Assembly (NCBI GenBank): GCA_022767745.1
Contig: JALENN010000010.1
Span: 124,001 to 188,000 of the forward strand
Length of the DNA: 64,000 nucleotides
Source: Alistipes sp.
GTDB lineage: Bacteria > Bacteroidota > Bacteroidia > Bacteroidales > Rikenellaceae
Reading direction: 5' to 3'
Below, in pieces: positions 34,241 through 44,282 of the stretch. A program made the position numbers and the translations under genes. The notes beneath the pieces were generated by a model that saw nothing but the letters and a program-made list of their open reading frames with translations, searched no databases and had not been told where the DNA came from. Position 1 is the first letter of the stretch. Each line of letters starts with the position of its first letter.

Positions 34241-35194
34241 ATGAAAATTATCGGAACGGGCAGGGCCAACCCCGCCAAGATCGTTACCAACGCAATGCTC
34301 GAGGAGTTTCTCGACACGAGCGACGAATGGATCAGAGAGCGCACCGGTATGACCGAGCGCCATGTCATCACTTCTGAAAAACTCGAGGATCTGGCTGCCG
34401 AGGCCGCGCTCAAGGCTATCGAGAACGCCGGCATCACTCCGGCTGACATCGATTACATTATCTGCTCGAATGTCGTCAACGAATACATCACTCCGGGTCT
34501 GAGCTGCATCATACAGGGTGCCATCGGTGCCAAGTGCGCCTGCGTCGACGTAAATGCCGCCTGCTCGGGTTTCATCTATGCACTCGACATGGCCGACGAC
34601 CGCATCAAGAGCGGCAAGGCCAAGACCATCCTCGTCGTAGCTGCCGAGGAGCCCACGCGTATGGTCGACTGGAAGGACCGCAGCATCTGTGTCCTGTTCG
34701 GTGACGGCGCCGGCGCTGCCGTCGTAACCGAGGGCGACGCCCTTATCGGCTCACGCCTCACCACCGTCAGCAAGACCGAGTGCCTGCACTATGTGCGCAC
34801 GCTCGAGCCCACGCCCTACATAACCAAGGAGGAGGAGTCGGGCCCCATGTACATGAATGGCCGCGAGGTGTTCAAGACCGCCGTGCTCTCGTCGTCGCGC
34901 GACATCCGCACGCTGCTTGACGCCGCAGGACTCCAGCCCGCCGACATCAAGTACTACATACTCCACCAGGCCAACATGCGTATCATCGAGGCCATCTGCG
35001 GACAGCTCAAGCTCGACATGTCGCACTTCCCCACCAATGTCGCACACTACGGCAACACGTCGTCGGCCAGCGTTGCAATCCTGCTCGACGAGCTCAACCG
35101 CGACGGCAAGCTGCAGAAGGGCGACAAGCTGCTGCTCAGCGCCTTCGGCGCAGGCTTCACCACCGGCACATGCATTATCGAATGGACAAAATAA
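34241..35194 (+). CDS. fabH: 3-oxoacyl-[ACP] synthase III
   Basis: 317 residues. Starts fatty acid synthesis by condensing an acyl-CoA with malonyl-ACP. The triad is visible: Cys in VNAACSGFIYAL, His in YYILHQANMRI, Asn in AHYGNTSSASV. The glycine-rich C-terminus SAFGAGFTTG is also typical. First gene of a three-gene fab operon, with 15 nt to fabF. Branched primers are common in this phylum, so it may prefer branched acyl-CoAs; sequence alone does not show this. Confidence 0.95.
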   Translation: MKIIGTGRANPAKIVTNAMLEEFLDTSDEWIRERTGMTERHVITSEKLEDLAAEAALKAIENAGITPADIDYIICSNVVNEYITPGLSCIIQGAIGAKCACVDVNAACSGFIYALDMADDRIKSGKAKTILVVAAEEPTRMVDWKDRSICVLFGDGAGAAVVTEGDALIGSRLTTVSKTECLHYVRTLEPTPYITKEEESGPMYMNGREVFKTAVLSSSRDIRTLLDAAGLQPADIKYYILHQANMRIIEAICGQLKLDMSHFPTNVAHYGNTSSASVAILLDELNRDGKLQKGDKLLLSAFGAGFTTGTCIIEWTK

Positions 35195-35209
35195 TAACAA
35201 CATACAGGC

Positions 35210-36463
35210 ATGGAAAACAATAACAGAAGAGTAGTCATAACCGGTATGGGCGTAATCTCGCCCGTCGGCAACAACATCACCGAGTTCTGGAACAACATTT
35301 CTTCAGGTTACTGCGGCATCGATTTCATCAAGGGCTTCGACGAGTACGACCTTCCCGTCAAGGTGGCAGGTCAGGTGAAGAACTTCGACCCCGCAGCCAA
35401 CGGCCTCGACTCGGCCAACGTACGCCGCAGCGACATCTACTGCCAGTATGCCATGGCTGCAGCCTATCAGGCCATGATGGACAGCGGTCTGGTCAGCGGC
35501 GAGAACATCGCCCCCGAGCGCCTTGGAACCTACATCGGTTCGGGTATCGGCGGTCTGCAGACCTTCGTAACCGAGACCGAGAAGCTCATCAAGGAGGGCG
35601 TTCACCGCATTTCGCCCCTGTTCATCCCCATGATGATCTCGAACATCGCCGCCGGTAACGTGGCCATCAAGTTCAAGGCTCAGGGCGTATGTCTTCCCGT
35701 GGTTACGGCCTGCTCGACGGGTACCCACTCGGCCGGTGAGGCTTACCGCGCCATCAAGTACGGCTATGCCGACGCCATCATCACCGGTGGCTCGGAGGCT
35801 TCGGTTCACCCGCTCGCCATCGGCGGCTTCGCCAACAGCAAGGCCCTGACCCGCTCGGAGGATCCGAAGAAGGCCTCGATACCCTTCAATATCAACCGTA
35901 ACGGCTTCGTTATGGCCGAGGGTGCAGGTATCCTCGTATTCGAGTCGCTGGAGAGCGCCCAGAAGCGCGGTGCCAAGATCTACGCCGAGGTATGCGGTTA
36001 CGGCAACACCTGCGATGCTCACCACTACACGGCACCCCATCCCGAGGGTATCCCCGCATCGCGTGCCATGAAGCAGGCTCTCGAGGAGGCAGGTTTCGAT
36101 GCCGACAAGGATACGCTCTACATCAACGCACACGGTACCAGCACGCCGCTCAACGACAAGACCGAGACGGCTGCCATCAAGCTCGCCCTGGGCGAGGAGG
36201 CTGCACGCAAGGCCATCATCAGCTCGACCAAGTCGATGACGGGCCACATGCTGGGTGCAACGGGTGCCGTCGAGCTCATCGCCTCGACGCTGGCTCTCGT
36301 AAACGGCGTAGTACCTCCCACGATCGGCCTCACCGAGCCCGATCCCGAGTGCGACCTTGACTACACGCCCAACACGGCACGCAAGGCCGACCTGACCATC
36401 GCAATGTCGAACACGCTCGGCTTCGGCGGTCACAACGCTACCGTAGCACTGCGCAAGTGGTAA
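35210..36463 (+). CDS. fabF: 3-oxoacyl-[ACP] synthase II
   Basis: 417 residues. Elongates acyl-ACP with malonyl-ACP. Catalytic Cys in VVTACSTGTHSAGE; His in YINAHGTSTPLNDKTE and STKSMTGHMLGATGA; the GFGGHNATV C-terminus is conserved. Codon use is more biased and regular than in neighbouring genes, suggesting high expression. Second gene of the fab operon; fabG follows after 36 nt. Confidence 0.96.
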   Translation: MENNNRRVVITGMGVISPVGNNITEFWNNISSGYCGIDFIKGFDEYDLPVKVAGQVKNFDPAANGLDSANVRRSDIYCQYAMAAAYQAMMDSGLVSGENIAPERLGTYIGSGIGGLQTFVTETEKLIKEGVHRISPLFIPMMISNIAAGNVAIKFKAQGVCLPVVTACSTGTHSAGEAYRAIKYGYADAIITGGSEASVHPLAIGGFANSKALTRSEDPKKASIPFNINRNGFVMAEGAGILVFESLESAQKRGAKIYAEVCGYGNTCDAHHYTAPHPEGIPASRAMKQALEEAGFDADKDTLYINAHGTSTPLNDKTETAAIKLALGEEAARKAIISSTKSMTGHMLGATGAVELIASTLALVNGVVPPTIGLTEPDPECDLDYTPNTARKADLTIAMSNTLGFGGHNATVALRKW

Positions 36464-36499
36464 TCCGACAAACGAAGTCAAATAAAACAGATAACGAAA

Positions 36500-37246
36500 A
36501 TGAAACTTCTGGAAGGAAAAGTGGCTCTGGTAACGGGAGCCGCACGCGGAATCGGCAAGGCTATCGCAATGCGCTTCGCCGAGCAGGGCGCCGACGTGGC
36601 GTTCACCGACCTGGTGATCAACGAGGCTGCCGAGCAGACCGTAGCCGAACTGCAGGCCATGGGTGTCAAGGCCAAGGGTTATGCTTCGAACGCAGCGTCG
36701 TTCGAGGAGTCGCACGAGGTTGTAAAGCAGATCCTCGAGGACTTCGGCCGTATCGACATCCTGGTAAACAACGCCGGTATCACCAAGGACGGCCTCATGA
36801 TGCGCATGTCGGAGGCCCAGTGGGATGCCGTCATCAACGTAAACCTCAAGTCGGCGTTCAACTTCATCCACGCCGTGGTTCCCGTGATGGCTCGCCAGCG
36901 CGGCGGCTCGATCATCAACATGTCGTCGGTGGTAGGCGTATCGGGTAACGCAGGCCAGTGCAACTACTCGGCTTCGAAGGCCGGTATGATCGGTCTGGCC
37001 AAGTCGATAGCCAAGGAGATGGGGCCCCGCGGTATCCGCGCGAACTGCATCGCCCCGGGCTTCATCATCACCGACATGACCAACCAGCTCTCGCAGGAGG
37101 TGCGTGACGCATGGGCGGCACAGATTCCCCTCCGCCGCGGCGGTACGCCCGAGGATGTGGCCAACGTGGCCCTCTTCCTGGCAAGCGACCTGTCGTCGTA
37201 TGTGAGCGGTCAGGTGATCCACTGCTGCGGTGCCATGAACTGCTAA
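36500..37246 (+). CDS. fabG: 3-oxoacyl-[ACP] reductase
   Basis: 248 residues, short-chain dehydrogenase. TGAARGIGKAIAMRF binds NADPH, LVNNAGITKDGLMMRM carries the conserved Asn, and the catalytic Ser-Tyr-Lys are in NMSSVVG and CNYSASKAGMIG. Reduces the keto group in each elongation cycle. Last gene of the operon, ended by a strong terminator; acpP and fabD are not here. Confidence 0.95.
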   Translation: MKLLEGKVALVTGAARGIGKAIAMRFAEQGADVAFTDLVINEAAEQTVAELQAMGVKAKGYASNAASFEESHEVVKQILEDFGRIDILVNNAGITKDGLMMRMSEAQWDAVINVNLKSAFNFIHAVVPVMARQRGGSIINMSSVVGVSGNAGQCNYSASKAGMIGLAKSIAKEMGPRGIRANCIAPGFIITDMTNQLSQEVRDAWAAQIPLRRGGTPEDVANVALFLASDLSSYVSGQVIHCCGAMNC

Positions 37247-37288
37247 CAGGGCGTATGTCGAACGATGAGACAAGGACGTCAAACCAAG

Positions 37289-37318
37289 AAAAAGGCCGGA
37301 GTGTTCCGGCCTTTTTTT
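37289..37318 (+). terminator. Terminator of the fab operon
   Basis: Stem AAAAGGCCGGA/TTCCGGCCTTTT with a tight loop and a run of seven T. Confidence 0.92.
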
Positions 37319-37331
37319 ACGCCCGGCGCTG

Positions 37332-37362
37332 TTGCTCGTCTCGCAAAAAATATCTAATTTAG
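37332..37362 (+). promoter_or_regulatory. Candidate promoter of the pyr cluster
   Basis: TTG (37332-37334), 20-nt spacer, TAATTTAG (37355-37362), one mismatch from TAnnTTTG. 41 nt before the pyrF ATG. Confidence 0.5.
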
Positions 37363-37403
37363 CCCTCTGAACAAGCAACGTAACAATCAAATCTTATCAT
37401 ACG

Positions 37404-38105
37404 ATGAATCAGAGAGATGTAATAATCGCCTGCGACTTCAGCAGCGCCGCCGCAACGTTCGAATTCCTCGATCGCTTCACCGGTCGCAAACCCTTCGTCA
37501 AGATAGGCATGGAGCTCTACTATGCCGAAGGCCCCTCGATCGTGCGCGAGATCAAGGCCCGCGGCCACAAGATCTTCCTCGACCTGAAGCTCCACGACAT
37601 ACCCAACACGGTAAAGAAGGCGATGGCCGTACTCTCGCACCTCGATGTGGACATGTGCAACCTGCACGCCGCCGGCACCATCGACATGATGCGCGCCGCG
37701 CTGGAGGGTCTCACGCGTCCCGACGGCACGCGTCCGCTGCTCATCGCCGTGACGCAGCTCACCTCGACCAGCGAGGAGCGCATGCGCCGCGAGTTGCTCA
37801 TCGATGCCTCGATCAACGACACCATCACCCACTACGCCAGCAATGCCCGCGAGGCGGGTCTCGACGGCGTGGTATGCTCACCGCTGGAGGCCGGCATGGT
37901 CAAGGAGGCATGCGGCAAGCAGTTCATCACCGTAACGCCGGGCGTACGCTTCGCCGACGGCGAGGTGGGCGACCAGGTACGTGTCACGACACCTGCCCGC
38001 GCCCGCGAGATAGGCACCGACTACATCGTCGTGGGCCGTCCCATCACACAGGCCGCCGATCCCGTAGCGGCATATGAGCGCTGCCTGAAGGATTTCATCG
38101 GATAA
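37404..38105 (+). CDS. pyrF: Orotidine 5'-phosphate decarboxylase
   Basis: 233 residues. Last step to [11 protein letters not shown] and [17 protein letters not shown] hold the catalytic Asp-Lys network; VTPGVRF and [11 protein letters not shown] form the phosphate-binding end. It is the short, E. coli-like type rather than the longer form often seen in Bacteroidota. It leads a cluster with a glutaredoxin-like gene (12 nt on), pyrE and pyrB. Confidence 0.94.
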   Translation: MNQRDVIIACDFSSAAATFEFLDRFTGRKPFVKIGMELYYAEGPSIVREIKARGHKIFLDLKLHDIPNTVKKAMAVLSHLDVDMCNLHAAGTIDMMRAALEGLTRPDGTRPLLIAVTQLTSTSEERMRRELLIDASINDTITHYASNAREAGLDGVVCSPLEAGMVKEACGKQFITVTPGVRFADGEVGDQVRVTTPARAREIGTDYIVVGRPITQAADPVAAYERCLKDFIG

Positions 38106-38117
38106 GCCGCACGCGCC

Positions 38118-38378
38118 ATGAAACCCGTAAAACTCTTCTATCTGAAGAACTGCCCCTTCTGCAAGAAGGCTCTCTCGTATATCGACGCGCTCAAGGCCGA
38201 GTACCCGGAACTGGCTGCCGTCGAGATAGAGATGATCGAGGAGTCGGAGCAGCCCGCCGTGGCCGACAAGTTCGACTACTACTATGTGCCGACCTTCTAC
38301 GTCGGCGACGAGAAGGTACACGAGGGCGGAATCTATCCCGAGGAGGTGGAGGCCGTCCTGCGCAAGGCTCTCGAATAG
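38118..38378 (+). CDS. Glutaredoxin-like thioredoxin-fold protein
   Basis: 86 residues. Redox motif CPFC in [18 protein letters not shown], then cis-Pro in [18 protein letters not shown]. Small thioredoxin-fold protein, probably an electron donor or thiol-disulfide partner. Placed 12 nt after pyrF and 53 nt before pyrE, so likely in the same operon; a partner among the pyrimidine enzymes is not established. The cysteine-rich tail of pyrB is a conceivable client, but this is speculation. Confidence 0.8.
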   Translation: MKPVKLFYLKNCPFCKKALSYIDALKAEYPELAAVEIEMIEESEQPAVADKFDYYYVPTFYVGDEKVHEGGIYPEEVEAVLRKALE

Positions 38379-38431
38379 CCCGCGCGCAAACACAAAACGA
38401 ATTAGGAATACAGAAAACGAATACTTGCATT

Positions 38432-39064
38432 ATGGAAAAGACCATTGCCAAAGACCTGCTCTCGATAGGGGCCGTATTCTTGCGTCCCGAGCAGCCGTTC
38501 ACGTGGGCCAGCGGTATCAAAAGCCCTATCTATTGCGACAACCGACTGACGCTTACGGCACCGCGCGTGCGTGACGCCGTCGAGAAGGGCTTGTCGGAGC
38601 TGGTAAAACGCTACTACCCGCAGTGCGAGGTACTCATGGGTACGAGCACCGCAGGCATCGCCCACGCCGCCATCACGGCCACGATACTCGACCTGCCGAT
38701 GGGTTATGTCCGCAGCGGAGCAAAGGACCACGGCCGTGCCAACCAGATCGAGGGCCGTCTCGAGAAGGGACAGAAGGTTGTCGTTGTCGAGGACCTCATC
38801 TCGACGGCAGGCAGCTGTGTCGAGGTAGTGAACGTACTGCGCGAGGCCGGCGCCGACGTGCTGGGCGTGGTGAGCATCTTCACCTACGGCATGCAGAAGG
38901 GTCTCGACCGCCTGGCCGAGGCACATGTCGAGAACCACTCGCTCTCGAATCTCGACGCGCTGGTAGAGGTTGCCGCCGAGGAGGGTTACATCAAGCCCGA
39001 GGACTGCAAGCGTATCCTGGCCTTCCGCAACAACCCGTCGGACGAAAGCTGGATAAACAAATAA
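38432..39064 (+). CDS. pyrE: Orotate phosphoribosyltransferase
   Basis: 210 residues. Joins orotate to PRPP giving OMP, the substrate of PyrF. The PRPP loop is [20 protein letters not shown] near the N-terminus and the [11 protein letters not shown] loop are family features. 13 nt before pyrB. Confidence 0.95.
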   Translation: MEKTIAKDLLSIGAVFLRPEQPFTWASGIKSPIYCDNRLTLTAPRVRDAVEKGLSELVKRYYPQCEVLMGTSTAGIAHAAITATILDLPMGYVRSGAKDHGRANQIEGRLEKGQKVVVVEDLISTAGSCVEVVNVLREAGADVLGVVSIFTYGMQKGLDRLAEAHVENHSLSNLDALVEVAAEEGYIKPEDCKRILAFRNNPSDESWINK

Positions 39065-39077
39065 TCACCGAGACGTT

Positions 39078-40160
39078 ATGAGACACCTGATAGATACAAC
39101 GGACATATCGGTCGCCGAAGTCGACCAGATACTCGAGACGGCGCTTGACATCATCGCCAACCGCAAGAAATACAGCGAGGCGTGCAAGGGCAAGAAACTC
39201 GCCACGCTCTTCTACGAGCCGAGCACGCGTACGCGCCTGAGCTTCACGTCGGCAATGATGGAGCTGGGCGGTAACGTACTGGGCTTCTCGGATGCGGCCT
39301 CGTCGTCGGTAAGCAAGGGCGAGACCGTGGCCGACACGGTGCGCGTCATCGGATGCTTCGCCGACATCATCGCCATGCGCCACAGCAAGGAGGGCGCACC
39401 GCTCGTAGCGTCGCACTACTCGGAGGTACCCATTATCAACGCGGGCGACGGCAGCCATGCCCACCCCACGCAGACGCTCACCGACCTTCTCACCATCCGC
39501 CGCGAGAAGGGCCGCCTGAATGACCTCACGATAGGTTTCTGCGGCGACCTGAAGTTCGGCCGCACGGTGCACTCGCTCATCAAGGCCCTGTCGCGCTATA
39601 CGGGCATCAATGTCATACTCATCGCCCCCGAGGAGCTGCGCCTGCCTTCGTACATACGCCGCGAGGTGTGCGACAAGAACCATGTGCCCACGCGCGAGGT
39701 GGCCACGATGGAGGAGGTCATGAGCGAGCTCGACATCCTCTACATGACGCGCGTGCAGAAGGAACGTTTCCTCGACGAGGAGGAGTTCGAGCGCCTGAAG
39801 GACAGCTTCATTCTCAACCCCGAGCGTCTGCGCACCGCCAAGAAGGACATGATCATACTCCACCCGCTGCCGCGTGTGAACGAGATTACGCGCGCCGTCG
39901 ACAACGACCCGCGCGCCGCCTACTTCCGTCAGGTCGAGAACGGCAAGTTCGTGCGTATGGCCCTCATCTATACGTTGCTCAAGTGGGCCGAGGAGCGTCC
40001 GACGACGCCCACGCCGCGTCTCGACACGACGCTTGTAAACAACAGCCAGCGCTGCTCGAACCGCCAGTGCATCTCGAACTGCGAGGATGTCGACCACCTC
40101 TTCCGCACCACCGAGAACGGCGACCAGCGCTGCGTATATTGCGAGGCCCGCGTAAAGTAA
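39078..40160 (+). CDS. pyrB: Aspartate carbamoyltransferase with a C-terminal PyrI-like zinc domain
   Basis: 360 residues; the usual catalytic chain is about 305. The transcarbamoylase core is complete: carbamoyl-phosphate site [26 protein letters not shown], and [16 protein letters not shown]. After about residue 310 comes an extra tail with CSNRQC (C-x4-C), [11 protein letters not shown] and CVYC (C-x2-C). That spacing and the words around it (CISN, KC/RCxYCE) match the zinc domain of the regulatory chain PyrI, but the nucleotide-binding PyrI domain is absent. The fusion may replace the catalytic-regulatory contact made by zinc in the E. coli enzyme, without CTP control. No separate pyrI is in the window. 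Confidence 0.92.
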   Translation: MRHLIDTTDISVAEVDQILETALDIIANRKKYSEACKGKKLATLFYEPSTRTRLSFTSAMMELGGNVLGFSDAASSSVSKGETVADTVRVIGCFADIIAMRHSKEGAPLVASHYSEVPIINAGDGSHAHPTQTLTDLLTIRREKGRLNDLTIGFCGDLKFGRTVHSLIKALSRYTGINVILIAPEELRLPSYIRREVCDKNHVPTREVATMEEVMSELDILYMTRVQKERFLDEEEFERLKDSFILNPERLRTAKKDMIILHPLPRVNEITRAVDNDPRAAYFRQVENGKFVRMALIYTLLKWAEERPTTPTPRLDTTLVNNSQRCSNRQCISNCEDVDHLFRTTENGDQRCVYCEARVK

Positions 40161-40178
40161 AAAAGAGAAACAGACAGA

Positions 40179-41375
40179 ATGGTAAAGATAGGAACCCCGT
40201 TTACGCCTTCGGGCAAAAAGGCGCTGCTGTGCGGCTCGGGTGAGCTGGGCAAGGAGGTCGCCATCGAACTGCAACGCTACGGCGTGGAGGTCGTGGCCCT
40301 CGACAAATATGCCGACGCCCCCGCCATGCAGGTTGCACACCGTTCGTACGTGCTTCCCATGACCGACGGACAACGCCTGCGCGAGGTGATCGAAGCCGAG
40401 CGTCCCGACTACATCATACCCGAGATCGAGGCCATCGCCACCCCCACGCTTGTCGAGCTGGAGAAGGAGGGCTACAACGTCATCCCCACGGCACGGGCCG
40501 CGCTGCTCACGATGAACCGCCAGGGCATACGCACCCTTGCGGCCGAGGAGCTGGGACTGCCCACGTCACCATACCGTTTTGCCTCGACGCGCGAGGAGTT
40601 CGACGAGGCGCTGCGCGAAATAGGACTTCCGTGCGTCGTCAAGCCCATCATGAGTTCGTCGGGCCACGGCCAGAGCGTCGTGCGCACGATGGATGACGCC
40701 GGCCACGCGTGGCAGTACGCCCAGGAGGGCGGTCGCGCCGGCGGCGGCACGGTCATTGTCGAGGGTTTTGTCAAGTTCGACTATGAGATAACGCTTCTCA
40801 CCGTGCGCCACAGCGGCGGAACGTCGTTCCTCGAACCCATCGGCCACCATCAGGTCGACGGCGACTACCGCGAGTCGTGGCAACCGCAGCCCATGAGCGA
40901 GACGGCCCTTGCACAGGCACGCGACATCGCCCGCAAGATTACCGACGCACTGGGCGGCTACGGCATCTTCGGCGTGGAGCTGTTCGTGGCGGGCGACAAG
41001 GTTCTATTCAGCGAGGTGTCGCCGCGTCCGCACGATACGGGCATGGTGACCATGATATCGCAGGACCTGTCGGAGTTTGCCCTTCATGCCCGCGCCATAC
41101 TCGGCCTGCCCATCCCGTCGATACGCTTCTTCGGCCCGAGCGCCTCGAAGGCCATCGTCGTCGAGGGCGACAGCAACGAGGTGGTAATCGGAAACCTCGA
41201 CGCCGTACTCTCGGAGCCCGACGTACAGATCCGTCTCTTCGGCAAGCCCGAGGTTAAGGGTCACCGCCGCATGGGTGTAATACTCGCCCGCGGCGAAAAC
41301 GTGGAGGATGCCCTCGCCAAGGCCGAAAGAGCCTACGCAAAGCTCGAAATTGAGGTAAAGCCGCGAAGCAAATGA
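40179..41375 (+). CDS. purT: Formate-dependent phosphoribosylglycinamide formyltransferase
   Basis: 398 residues, ATP-grasp. Converts GAR to FGAR with formate and [23 protein letters not shown] starts the fold, [13 protein letters not shown] and [14 protein letters not shown] are PurT hallmarks. It duplicates the step of PurN, encoded in the purine operon about 8 kb away, so the cell can use either formate or 10-formyl-THF. It follows pyrB by 18 nt and overlaps the next gene by 4 nt (ATGA). Confidence 0.95.
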   Translation: MVKIGTPFTPSGKKALLCGSGELGKEVAIELQRYGVEVVALDKYADAPAMQVAHRSYVLPMTDGQRLREVIEAERPDYIIPEIEAIATPTLVELEKEGYNVIPTARAALLTMNRQGIRTLAAEELGLPTSPYRFASTREEFDEALREIGLPCVVKPIMSSSGHGQSVVRTMDDAGHAWQYAQEGGRAGGGTVIVEGFVKFDYEITLLTVRHSGGTSFLEPIGHHQVDGDYRESWQPQPMSETALAQARDIARKITDALGGYGIFGVELFVAGDKVLFSEVSPRPHDTGMVTMISQDLSEFALHARAILGLPIPSIRFFGPSASKAIVVEGDSNEVVIGNLDAVLSEPDVQIRLFGKPEVKGHRRMGVILARGENVEDALAKAERAYAKLEIEVKPRSK

Positions 41376-41944
41376 GTACGACGCACGAAATAACCCTGCG
41401 CCACGCCACAGTGGACGATGCCCCCGTCATAGCACGAGCCATCACGATGGCTTTCGGCGAGGACATGACGCAACGCCTGTGCGGCGACCGCGGCGAGGAG
41501 ATCATCGAGCGTATCGTACGCATGGAGAATACGCAGTACAGCTACCGCAACACGCTGGTATGCCTCGTTGACGGGGTCGTTGCCGGCGCCATCTGCGGAT
41601 ACGACGGTGCACGCCTGCATGAGCTACGCCAGCCTGTGCTCGACTTCCTGCGCGAGGAGTGCGGCACACAGATCACGGTCACGGACGAAACCTCGGCGGG
41701 TGAATTCTACCTCGACTCGGTGGGTGTCATGCCCGAGATGCGCGGTCTCGGTGTCGGTGCACGCCTGCTGGAGGGTATGCGCGACGAAGCCTTTGCCGCC
41801 GGACATCGGCGCGTGGGGCTGCTCGTCGACGACATCAACCCCAAGGCCGAGAAACTATACACGCGGCTCGGATTCCGACGCGTGGGCGAAGTGTCGTTCA
41901 TCGGCCACAGGATGCACCATATGCAGTGCATGAAACCCGAATAA
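41372..41944 (+). CDS. GNAT family N-acetyltransferase
   Basis: 190 residues. The acetyl-CoA motif is [23 protein letters not shown]; the end [19 protein letters not shown] is typical of GNATs. The start overlaps the purT stop (ATGA), so it is translated with purT. No link between its substrate and nucleotide synthesis is known. Distinct from the other two GNATs in the window. Confidence 0.82.
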   Translation: MSTTHEITLRHATVDDAPVIARAITMAFGEDMTQRLCGDRGEEIIERIVRMENTQYSYRNTLVCLVDGVVAGAICGYDGARLHELRQPVLDFLREECGTQITVTDETSAGEFYLDSVGVMPEMRGLGVGARLLEGMRDEAFAAGHRRVGLLVDDINPKAEKLYTRLGFRRVGEVSFIGHRMHHMQCMKPE

Positions 41945-42111
41945 GCGGAAATCACGCTATACTACTGACGGCGGAGGTCTCATTACGGAGGCTTCCGCCG
42001 TCAGTTATAACTCTTTGGAGACAAGAGGCCGCCATACGGAAAATTATTGTTATCTTTACACTTGTCGGACAAATGCCCTGCATCGATCCGGCAAATCAAA
42101 CACCCTGCACC

Positions 42112-43044
42112 ATGCACACAATACTCGGAGCAAACGGACAGATCGCAACGGAGATAGCACGTGAGCTTCACCGCCGCGACATACACGACATACGCCTAGT
42201 CAGCCGCACGCCGCGGCGCGTCAGCCCCACCGACACTACCATGGCCGCCGACCTTACCTCTGCCGGCATGGCCAACAAGGCCATAGCAGGCAGCCACACG
42301 GTATATTTCGCCGTCGGGCTGCCGCTCGACACCGCCCTGTGGGAGGCGTCGTTTCCCACGATGATGCACAACGTGATTACCGCCTGCGAGCATCACGGCG
42401 CACGCCTCGTATTTTTCGACAACACCTACATGTACCCGCAGGACGGCACGACGCTCACCGAGGATACACCCTTCCAGCCCGTAGGGCCCAAGGGAACGGT
42501 ACGCGCCAGCATGGCCGAGATGCTGCTCGGGGAGATGGCACACGGCCGTATCGAGGCGATGATATGCCGCTCGGCCGAGTTCTACGGGCCCGAGAATACG
42601 CAGAGCATAACCAATTCGCTCATCTTCCGCCGCATGCAGCAGCATCACGAGGCGTCGGTATATCTGAGCGACTCGACCCTGCGCACGCTCATGTGGACAC
42701 CCGACGCCGGCCGCGCCGTCGTCACGGCCGCCATGGCCGACGATGCCTACGGCACAACGTGGCACCTGCCCTGCGACGACAACCGGATGACCTACCGTGA
42801 AATAATCGAAGAGGCGGAGAAAGCGGCCGATTGCCCCATACCCTACCGCGTACTTTCAAAGAAGGAACTGGAGCGCATGATGGAGGTGAATCCCCGCGTG
42901 CGGGAAATCGACGAACTGCTGCCCCGCTACGGCACCGACTGCATATTCGATTCGTCGAAGTTCAAACGCCGTTTCCCCGACCTCCGTGTCACCACCTACA
43001 TCGAGGGCATACGTCATATCGTCGCCGAGATGGCAAGCAAGTAA
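42112..43044 (+). CDS. NAD-dependent epimerase/dehydratase (extended SDR)
   Basis: 310 residues. Nucleotide-binding N-terminus HTILGANGQIATEIAREL, then VFFDNTYMYPQDGT where Tyr takes the catalytic place, ICRSAEFYGPENTQS and a C-terminal half typical of atypical extended SDRs. The substrate is unknown. The reading frame is open further upstream, but the ATG used here begins the Rossmann fold and follows a near-consensus -7 box TATCTTTA (42051-42058). An acetyltransferase follows 6 nt later. Confidence 0.8.
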   Translation: MHTILGANGQIATEIARELHRRDIHDIRLVSRTPRRVSPTDTTMAADLTSAGMANKAIAGSHTVYFAVGLPLDTALWEASFPTMMHNVITACEHHGARLVFFDNTYMYPQDGTTLTEDTPFQPVGPKGTVRASMAEMLLGEMAHGRIEAMICRSAEFYGPENTQSITNSLIFRRMQQHHEASVYLSDSTLRTLMWTPDAGRAVVTAAMADDAYGTTWHLPCDDNRMTYREIIEEAEKAADCPIPYRVLSKKELERMMEVNPRVREIDELLPRYGTDCIFDSSKFKRRFPDLRVTTYIEGIRHIVAEMASK

Positions 43045-43050
43045 CGCATT

Positions 43051-43599
43051 ATGGCCCGCATCATCCTTGAAACACCACGACTGCTGCTGCGCGAAATGGA
43101 GCCCGCCGACATGCCTTCGCTGGCATCCATGCTGCGTGACGAGCGCGTAATGTATGCCTACAACGGCGCATTCAGCGAGGAGGAGACTGCCGCCTGGATG
43201 CAGAGACAACTGCAGCGCTACAACGACTACGGGTTCGGGCTCTGGGCCGTCATTCTCAAGGAGAGCGGCGAGATGGCAGGACAATGCGGCATTACGATGC
43301 AACCCTACGCCGAGACGCTCGTCCCCGAAATAGGTTATCTGTTCGCATACCGCCACTGGCACAAGGGTTACGCCACGGAAGCAGCCGTGGCATGCCGCCA
43401 ATACGGCTTCGGGAAACTGCATTTCGACAGGCTCTATTCCATCATCCGCGACACCAACCTCGCGTCGCAGCGTGTGGCCCTCCGCAACGGCATGAAAGCC
43501 GTCGACACAATAGTCAAACATTACCGCGGCGTCGACATGCCCCACACTGTATATTGCGTGGAGAGGGTGACGCCCGACCAAACCGATCGAACAATATGA
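43051..43599 (+). CDS. GNAT acetyltransferase, RimJ/RimL type
   Basis: 182 residues. TPRLLLREMEPADMPSLAS is the typical RimJ/RimL opening; EIGYLFAYRHWHKGYATEAA is the acetyl-CoA loop and NLASQRVALRNGM the C-terminal motif. Probably acetylates a protein N-terminus or small amine. The stop overlaps the next gene by 4 nt (ATGA), making a short operon with the epimerase and nitroreductase. Confidence 0.82.
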   Translation: MARIILETPRLLLREMEPADMPSLASMLRDERVMYAYNGAFSEEETAAWMQRQLQRYNDYGFGLWAVILKESGEMAGQCGITMQPYAETLVPEIGYLFAYRHWHKGYATEAAVACRQYGFGKLHFDRLYSIIRDTNLASQRVALRNGMKAVDTIVKHYRGVDMPHTVYCVERVTPDQTDRTI

Positions 43600-44225
43600 A
43601 ACACACCATCACCGCTCTTCTCGCACTGCTTTTTGCAACGACACTCGCGGCACAGGATATCGACCTTCCCGCACCGCACCGCAAAGGGGGCATGCCGCTT
43701 ATGGAGGCGCTGGCACGCCGCAACTCGTCGCGTGAGTTCGACCGCCGCGACCTGCCGCGGCAGACACTCTCCAACCTGCTGTGGGCCGCATGGGGCTACA
43801 ATCGCCCCGACAAACGCACCGCCCCGTCGTCACGCGACAAGCAGGAGATAGAACTTTACGTGGCAAAGCAGGATGGGCTGTATCTATATGATGCCGAGCA
43901 CCACCGCCTGCGCATGATCTCCGACAAGGACCTGCGACAGATGACCGGCACCCAGCCGTTCGTGGCCGATGCCCCGGTAAATATCATATATGTGTCGCGC
44001 ACACAGATGATAACGGGCAAAAACCATGATGAGCTTATCGCCGCCACGTACGCCAATACGGGATTCATCGCGCAGAACGTCTACCTGTTCTGCGCCTCGG
44101 AATCGCTGGCGACGGTCGTGCGTGCCATGGTCGATCGCGATGCGCTCGGCAAGGCTATGGGACTTCCCGAACAGAGCATGATAACGCTTGTCCAAAGCGT
44201 CGGGTACCCAGCAGCCAAGCGTTAA
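43596..44225 (+). CDS. SagB/nitroreductase-type protein with signal peptide
   Basis: 209 residues. Signal peptide MKHTITALLALLFATTLAAQ, then a nitroreductase fold: LMEALARRNSSREFDRRDLP, LSNLLWAAWGYNRPDKRTAP and GFIAQNVYLFCASESLATV are FMN-binding motifs of SagB-like members. An exported flavoprotein of this type is common in Bacteroidota; the electron acceptor is unknown. Start overlaps the preceding GNAT gene. Confidence 0.82.
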   Translation: MKHTITALLALLFATTLAAQDIDLPAPHRKGGMPLMEALARRNSSREFDRRDLPRQTLSNLLWAAWGYNRPDKRTAPSSRDKQEIELYVAKQDGLYLYDAEHHRLRMISDKDLRQMTGTQPFVADAPVNIIYVSRTQMITGKNHDELIAATYANTGFIAQNVYLFCASESLATVVRAMVDRDALGKAMGLPEQSMITLVQSVGYPAAKR

Positions 44226-44232
44226 AGACGAA

Positions 44233-44262
44233 GAAGGCGGATGACCGAAATCACCCGCCTTC
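44233..44262. terminator. Hairpin between nitroreductase and folD
   Basis: Stem GAAGGCGG/CCGCCTTC, 14-nt loop, between convergent stops. TTATT follows on the plus strand and CTTCGTC on the minus. Confidence 0.55.
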
Positions 44263-44282
44263 ATTATTCTACGATGCGTACG

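Noticed and set aside
35303..37390. A 695-codon open frame on the minus strand
   Set aside because: Antisense to fabF and fabG; no recognisable domain or start context.
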